A program made the translations under genes and the position numbers. DNA of 64,000 bases from Candidatus Aalborgicola defluviihabitans (GTDB lineage: Bacteria; Pseudomonadota; Gammaproteobacteria; Burkholderiales; Burkholderiaceae_C), in the NCBI GenBank assembly GCA_016705575.1, contig JADIXX010000001.1, positions 806,001 to 870,000 of the forward strand, in the 5' to 3' direction. Below the pieces are notes generated by a model, which saw only the letters and a program-made list of their open reading frames with translations, had not been told where the DNA came from and did not search any database. Of the stretch, positions 60,325 to 64,000 are shown in pieces (position 1 is the first letter of the stretch; each line of letters begins with the position of its first letter).

Positions 60325-61557
60325 TCAATGTGCCTTCACCGTACGGACCCCCACACCCAAGGCTGCTCCCACGCTCAGCAACAGCACCAATGCGGCGCCC
60401 AACAAGGTGGCTCCGTACCAGCCACGGTCCATGAACATTCCAAAAATGATAGGGGAAATTGCAAAACCAGTGTCCAGACCCGAGTAAACCAGCCCATAAA
60501 CACGCCCGGTAGCGCCCTTGGGCGTGGCCTTCTTGATCATCATGTCGCGTGACGGCCCGCCTATGCCAACGGCAAAACCTGTGGCAGCCAATATCACCAT
60601 GGTGGCCTGCGCATTCAGCAAGCCCGTGCCGCACAAAGCCAGCAGGACAGCGCCAACTGCCATGGCAATGGCCACGACGCGGTCACTGTTAATGGTACGG
60701 GCCGCGATAAAACCCCCCACAAACATACCCGTGGCGCCGCACAGCATATAAGCTGTAATGGTGTAGGTGGCCGCCTCGAAGCTGATGCCGTGCATGGCCT
60801 TGAGGATGGATACGGCAAAACTCTGCACCACCGCCAATGTCATGGTGGAGAGCAAAAAGAAACCAAAGCACCACCACACCACAGGCAACTTCATGAAGGC
60901 CAGGTCGTGCTCGGCCTTGCCGTTGGCATGGGCCTGTGGGTCGTGTCGAACCACGTGGGTACTGAGTTTGTCCCGCTGCAACACCAGCACGACCAGTATC
61001 AAGGCATACATCAGCGCGGCGGCCACATAGGCATTACGCCACCCAATGCTCGCGCCCAATCCTGCAAAAAACACCGGCGCTGCCGCCCAACCCAGGTTAC
61101 CCGTAAGCCCATGGGCACTGAAGGCATAGCCCAGGCGCTGCGCCGATACCCGCTGGTTAAGAATGGTGAAGTCCACCGGGTGGAAGGTTGCGTTGCCGAG
61201 CCCAGCCAGAGCCGCCACCAAAATCAGCCCTACATACCCGGTGACCAACGAGGCCCCTATGCAGGCAGCAATAAAAATGCCCATGGCCACAAACAACAAA
61301 GGCCGGGCGCCGAGCCGGTCCACCACAAAGCCCGCACAAGCCTGGCCCACACCGGAAACCACGAAGAAGGTGGTCATCAAAAGTCCCAACTCCGAAAAGT
61401 TCAGACCAAATTCCTTCATAAAAACAGGAAACAGCAACGGCAACAACAAGTGGGCAAAGTGGGAGCTGGCGTGGGCCAACCCTACCAATCCAATCACCGT
61501 GGCATCCTGTTGCAGCGGGACGGATGCGGCGGTGGAGTCGAGAGTGGTAGCAGTCAT
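60325..61557 (-). CDS. MFS transporter
   Basis: A 410-residue major facilitator with twelve predicted helices. AHASSHFAHLLLPLLFPVFMKEFGLNFSELGLL begins it (family style of fosmidomycin-resistance-like and related MFS exporters), FVVDRLGARPLL is the loop 2-3 motif, and GPSRDMMIKKATPKGATGRVYG occupies the central/late loops. The start at 61557 was chosen because upstream in-frame codons lie in the AraC gene region. It diverges from an AraC-type regulator over 106 bp, so it is probably controlled by it. The substrate is unknown. Confidence 0.88.
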   Translation of the reverse strand: MTATTLDSTAASVPLQQDATVIGLVGLAHASSHFAHLLLPLLFPVFMKEFGLNFSELGLLMTTFFVVSGVGQACAGFVVDRLGARPLLFVAMGIFIAACIGASLVTGYVGLILVAALAGLGNATFHPVDFTILNQRVSAQRLGYAFSAHGLTGNLGWAAAPVFFAGLGASIGWRNAYVAAALMYALILVVLVLQRDKLSTHVVRHDPQAHANGKAEHDLAFMKLPVVWWCFGFFLLSTMTLAVVQSFAVSILKAMHGISFEAATYTITAYMLCGATGMFVGGFIAARTINSDRVVAIAMAVGAVLLALCGTGLLNAQATMVILAATGFAVGIGGPSRDMMIKKATPKGATGRVYGLVYSGLDTGFAISPIIFGMFMDRGWYGATLLGAALVLLLSVGAALGVGVRTVKAH

Positions 61558-61663
61558 GAGGGCAATGGTAAAAGCCAAGCTCAAAAGCCGGAATATGACA
61601 AAAAGACAATAATCGTCGAAATTCCGCCAACTCAGTTGCACACCAGTGCCACTTCCTCCCAGC

Positions 61664-62509
61664 ATGTCAACCAGCAAACGCAAAGTCCAGCTCACCACCG
61701 TGGGGTTTGACAACTCAGCCAACCGCGCTCCCACACCGCAGCGCCCGGTACGCAGCCGTGCCCGTTCGCTGGCAATGGACGCCCACATCGCCCCACACCA
61801 GCACCCCTGGTCACAGTTCACCTTTTGCGCCAGTGGCCTGATGCAAGTGACAGTGACTCAAGAGGAGCGCCAGACCACCTACATCGTGCCGTCCACCCGT
61901 GCAGTGTGGATTCCACCCCAGGTGCAGCACCATGTGGTGGTGCTGGAAACGGCGGAATTGCGTACTGTGGATTTGGACCCTTGCGTGACCCCAAAGGATT
62001 GGACCGATTGCAAGGTGCTGGTGGTCAGCAAATTGTTGCGCGAGCTGGTGCACGCGCTGGAAGACTCGGTCCCCGGCGCCCGCGACGACGCCATCATGGC
62101 ACTGTCCGCCGACGAAATGGCCCGAGCCACTACGCAAGCGCTGGGCGTGCCCATGCCGCACCCCGAGCATGGCGACAAGCGCCTGCGCGCCCTGTGCGAG
62201 GCCGTGTTGCGCAACCCGGCGGACAAGACCCATTTGCGAGACTGGGTGACCCCTATCGGTGCCAGCGAACGCACGGTGGCGCGATTGTTTCGGGACGAAC
62301 TGGGTACCAATTTCCAACAATGGCGCCAACAAGCCATCTTGGCACACGCCCTGCCCCTGCTCGCGCGCGGCATGCCGATCAGCCAGGTTGCTGCCGCCAG
62401 CGGCTACGCAAGCGACAGTGCCTTTTCTGCCATGTTCAAGTTGGCTATGGGCAAAGCTCCGCGAACTTTTTCGAATAAATCGCATAACACCGCGTTGCGC
62501 AGCCAATGA
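61664..62509 (+). CDS. AraC-family transcriptional regulator
   Basis: A 281-residue regulator. The N-terminal cupin-like sensing domain (about 35-110) contains IAPHQHPWSQFTFCASG and STRAVWIPPQVQHHV, which suggest metal or small-ligand binding. The C-terminal AraC DNA-binding domain (about 185-275) has LRDWVTPIGASERTVARLFRDELG and GMPISQVAAASGYASDSAFSAMFK. Divergent from the MFS gene, it is its most likely regulator. ATG 61664 was preferred to GTG 61646; no clear SD. Confidence 0.9.
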   Translation: MSTSKRKVQLTTVGFDNSANRAPTPQRPVRSRARSLAMDAHIAPHQHPWSQFTFCASGLMQVTVTQEERQTTYIVPSTRAVWIPPQVQHHVVVLETAELRTVDLDPCVTPKDWTDCKVLVVSKLLRELVHALEDSVPGARDDAIMALSADEMARATTQALGVPMPHPEHGDKRLRALCEAVLRNPADKTHLRDWVTPIGASERTVARLFRDELGTNFQQWRQQAILAHALPLLARGMPISQVAAASGYASDSAFSAMFKLAMGKAPRTFSNKSHNTALRSQ

Positions 62510-62560
62510 TTGACGTGGCTCAATGATCCATGCGTTCGACCATTGGTACTTATAAGCATC

Positions 62561-62576
62561 ATGCATAATGTTATGC
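62561..62576. promoter_or_regulatory. inverted repeat upstream of gdhA
   Basis: ATGCATAATGTTATGC contains half-sites GCATAA and TTATGC separated by two bases, 47 bases before the gdhA ATG. The same half-sites, separated by one base, form the palindrome at the Lrp-type gene (51065-51077). It might be a shared operator, or simply a CATAAT -10 box (TTGGTA lies 15 bases before it). Confidence 0.4.
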
Positions 62577-62622
62577 TGCGGCGCCGCATTGCCCGCATTT
62601 TCACCAAGAAAGTCCTCTGAAT

Positions 62623-63966
62623 ATGATGTACGAGTCCCTCGGCAGCTTCCTGGAACAGGTAGCGCAACGCAACCCCGGTCAGCCTGAGTTTCTTCAAGCG
62701 GTCACCGAAGTGATGGAAAGCCTGTGGCCGTTCATTGAAAAACACCCCAAGTACGCCGAACACAGCCTGCTGGAGCGTCTGGTGGAGCCCGAGCGCGTCA
62801 TCATGTTCCGCGTGTCGTGGACCGACGACCACGGTACTGTGCGGGTCAACCGGGGCTACCGCATTCAACATAGCATGGCCATTGGCCCCTACAAAGGCGG
62901 CCTGCGCTTTCACCCATCCGTCAACCTCTCGGTTCTCAAGTTCCTGGCGTTCGAGCAGACCTTCAAGAACGCGCTGACCACCCTGCCCATGGGCGGCGGC
63001 AAAGGCGGCTCTGACTTCGACCCCAAAGGCAAGAGCCCCGGCGAAGTCATGCGCTTCTGCCAGGCCTTTGCCAGTGAACTGTTCCGCCACATCGGTGCGG
63101 ACACCGACGTCCCGGCCGGTGACATTGGCGTGGGCGGACGGGAGGTGGGCTTTATTGCAGGCATGTACAAGAAGCTCAGCAACCGTGCCGACTGCGTATT
63201 CACGGGTAAAGGTCTGTCATTCGGCGGCTCGCTGATCCGCCCCGAGGCCACAGGCTACGGTACGGTCTACTTCGCTGCCGAAATGCTCAAAACCCGTCGC
63301 AAGACGTTCGAGAACTTGCGCGTATCGGTTTCCGGCTCAGGCAACGTCGCTCAATATGCCGTCGAAAAAGCCATGGCACTGGGCGCCAAGGTGGTCACGG
63401 TGTCTGATTCCAGTGGGACCATCGTCGATGAAGACGGTTTCACCACCGAAAAGCTCATTACGTTGATGGACGTAAAGAACCACCTCTACGGCCGCCTCAG
63501 CGATTACGCGCAGCGCACGGGGGTACCGTTCCAGGCAGGCAAGACTCCTTGGCATGTGCCAGTGGATATCGCCCTGCCCTGTGCCACGCAGAATGAATTG
63601 AATGTAAATGACGCCGCTACCCTTATCAAGAATGGAGTGCTGTGCGTGGCCGAAGGCGCGAACATGCCGTCGACCATCGAAGCAGCCAAGGCATTTGAAG
63701 CCGCCGGCGTACTGTACGCACCGGGCAAAGCCAGCAACGCAGGTGGTGTGGCCACGTCGGGTCTGGAGATGAGCCAAAACGCGATGCGCCTGAACTGGAC
63801 CGCCGAAGAGGTGGACAACCGCTTGCTGATCATCATGCAAGGCATCCACGCCGCCTGCCTGAAGCACGGCACCCGCGCGGATGGCACGGTCAGCTACATC
63901 GACGGCGCCAACGTAGCCGGCTTCGTCAAGGTAGCTGATGCCATGCTGGCGCAGGGAGTTATCTAA
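62623..63966 (+). CDS. gdhA: NADP-specific glutamate dehydrogenase
   Basis: Assimilates ammonium by reductive amination of 2-oxoglutarate. The 447-residue protein equals the E. coli hexameric GdhA length. Substrate and catalytic lysines are K91 (GPYKGG), K115 and K127 (PMGGGKGGSDFDPKGK); the nucleotide fold SVSGSGNVAQYAVEKA follows. Two successive ATGs (62623 and 62626) are equivalent candidates; no strong SD. It is monocistronic within the window, followed by a repeat copy. Confidence 0.95.
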   Translation: MMYESLGSFLEQVAQRNPGQPEFLQAVTEVMESLWPFIEKHPKYAEHSLLERLVEPERVIMFRVSWTDDHGTVRVNRGYRIQHSMAIGPYKGGLRFHPSVNLSVLKFLAFEQTFKNALTTLPMGGGKGGSDFDPKGKSPGEVMRFCQAFASELFRHIGADTDVPAGDIGVGGREVGFIAGMYKKLSNRADCVFTGKGLSFGGSLIRPEATGYGTVYFAAEMLKTRRKTFENLRVSVSGSGNVAQYAVEKAMALGAKVVTVSDSSGTIVDEDGFTTEKLITLMDVKNHLYGRLSDYAQRTGVPFQAGKTPWHVPVDIALPCATQNELNVNDAATLIKNGVLCVAEGANMPSTIEAAKAFEAAGVLYAPGKASNAGGVATSGLEMSQNAMRLNWTAEEVDNRLLIIMQGIHAACLKHGTRADGTVSYIDGANVAGFVKVADAMLAQGVI

Positions 63967-63969
63967 CGG

Positions 63970-64000
63970 AATTGGCCGCTAGCCCTCGTCAACGTTACGT
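63970..64000 (+). repeat. dispersed repeat, copy G, cut by the window end
   Basis: GGAATTGGCCGCTAGCCCTCGT followed by TTACGT (the first part closely matches copy E) starts four bases after the gdhA stop. Only the first half of the element is in the window. Confidence 0.7.

Noticed and set aside
1..64000. CRISPR arrays, rRNA genes, prophage, IS elements, integrons
   Set aside because: No regularly spaced repeats, rRNA sequence, transposase, integrase or phage structural gene was found on either strand.

Overview
The window is a chromosomal segment of a betaproteobacterium, almost certainly of the Comamonadaceae (Rhodoferax/Polaromonas/Acidovorax neighbourhood). This rests on protein family resemblance, on the gene order thrS-infC-rpmI-rplT-pheS-pheT-ihfA-merR, and on a short dispersed repeat of the type common in that family. 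It is mostly ordinary core and metabolic DNA. No IS element, prophage, CRISPR array or rRNA operon was seen. One tRNA gene (Pro, GGG) is present.

Layout. 1-6123 (+): deoxynucleoside catabolism (cdd end, purine nucleoside phosphorylase, deoC, deoA) run on by ATGA overlaps into a two-gene TRAP permease and an EamA exporter. 6142-9285 (-): relA and an alpha/beta hydrolase. 9379-11415 (+): 3-hydroxybutyrate dehydrogenase and a membrane diguanylate cyclase. 11412-13795 (-): a decayed kinase-HDOD-GAF signalling gene. 14338-16508 (+): an OmpR/EnvZ pair. 16509-19136 (-): a FadH-like reductase and a DUF3016 protein. 19212-27817 (-): ispF, tRNA-Pro, merR, ihfA, pheT, pheS, rplT, rpmI, infC, thrS. 27915-33613 (-): isocitrate lyase and a putrescine-type ABC transporter (PotFGHI). 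33870-35976: an EamA transporter, an RraA-like protein and a histone-like/SWIB fusion. 36189-41920 (+): dipeptide transporter dppBCDFA. 42047-46750 (+): a Fur-box-preceded ferrous iron operon of the FtrABCD type with an outer-membrane porin gene inserted after ftrA. 46847-50969 (-): a ThDP enzyme and phhA-phhB-hppD, facing an Lrp/AsnC regulator. 51691-58899: LysR, an orphan ORF, a VOC protein, a TRAP transporter with a frameshifted dctP, then fahA and maiA. 58921-63966: ABC ATPase, proQ, an MFS transporter facing an AraC regulator, and gdhA.

How the genes fit together. phhA, phhB, hppD, maiA and fahA supply most of the phenylalanine/tyrosine-to-fumarate-plus-acetoacetate route, but homogentisate dioxygenase is not in the window. 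The deo genes turn nucleosides into bases and central metabolites. aceA, gdhA, dpp and pot serve carbon and nitrogen scavenging.

The most interesting non-gene signals are: a roughly 55-bp dispersed repeat present seven times, twice read in frame inside membrane-protein genes and once forming a terminator-like hairpin before pheS; a three-hairpin leader abutting the dppA ribosome binding site; two identical 14-bp palindromes 30 bp apart upstream of aceA; an AUC start for infC; and a porin inside the ftr operon.
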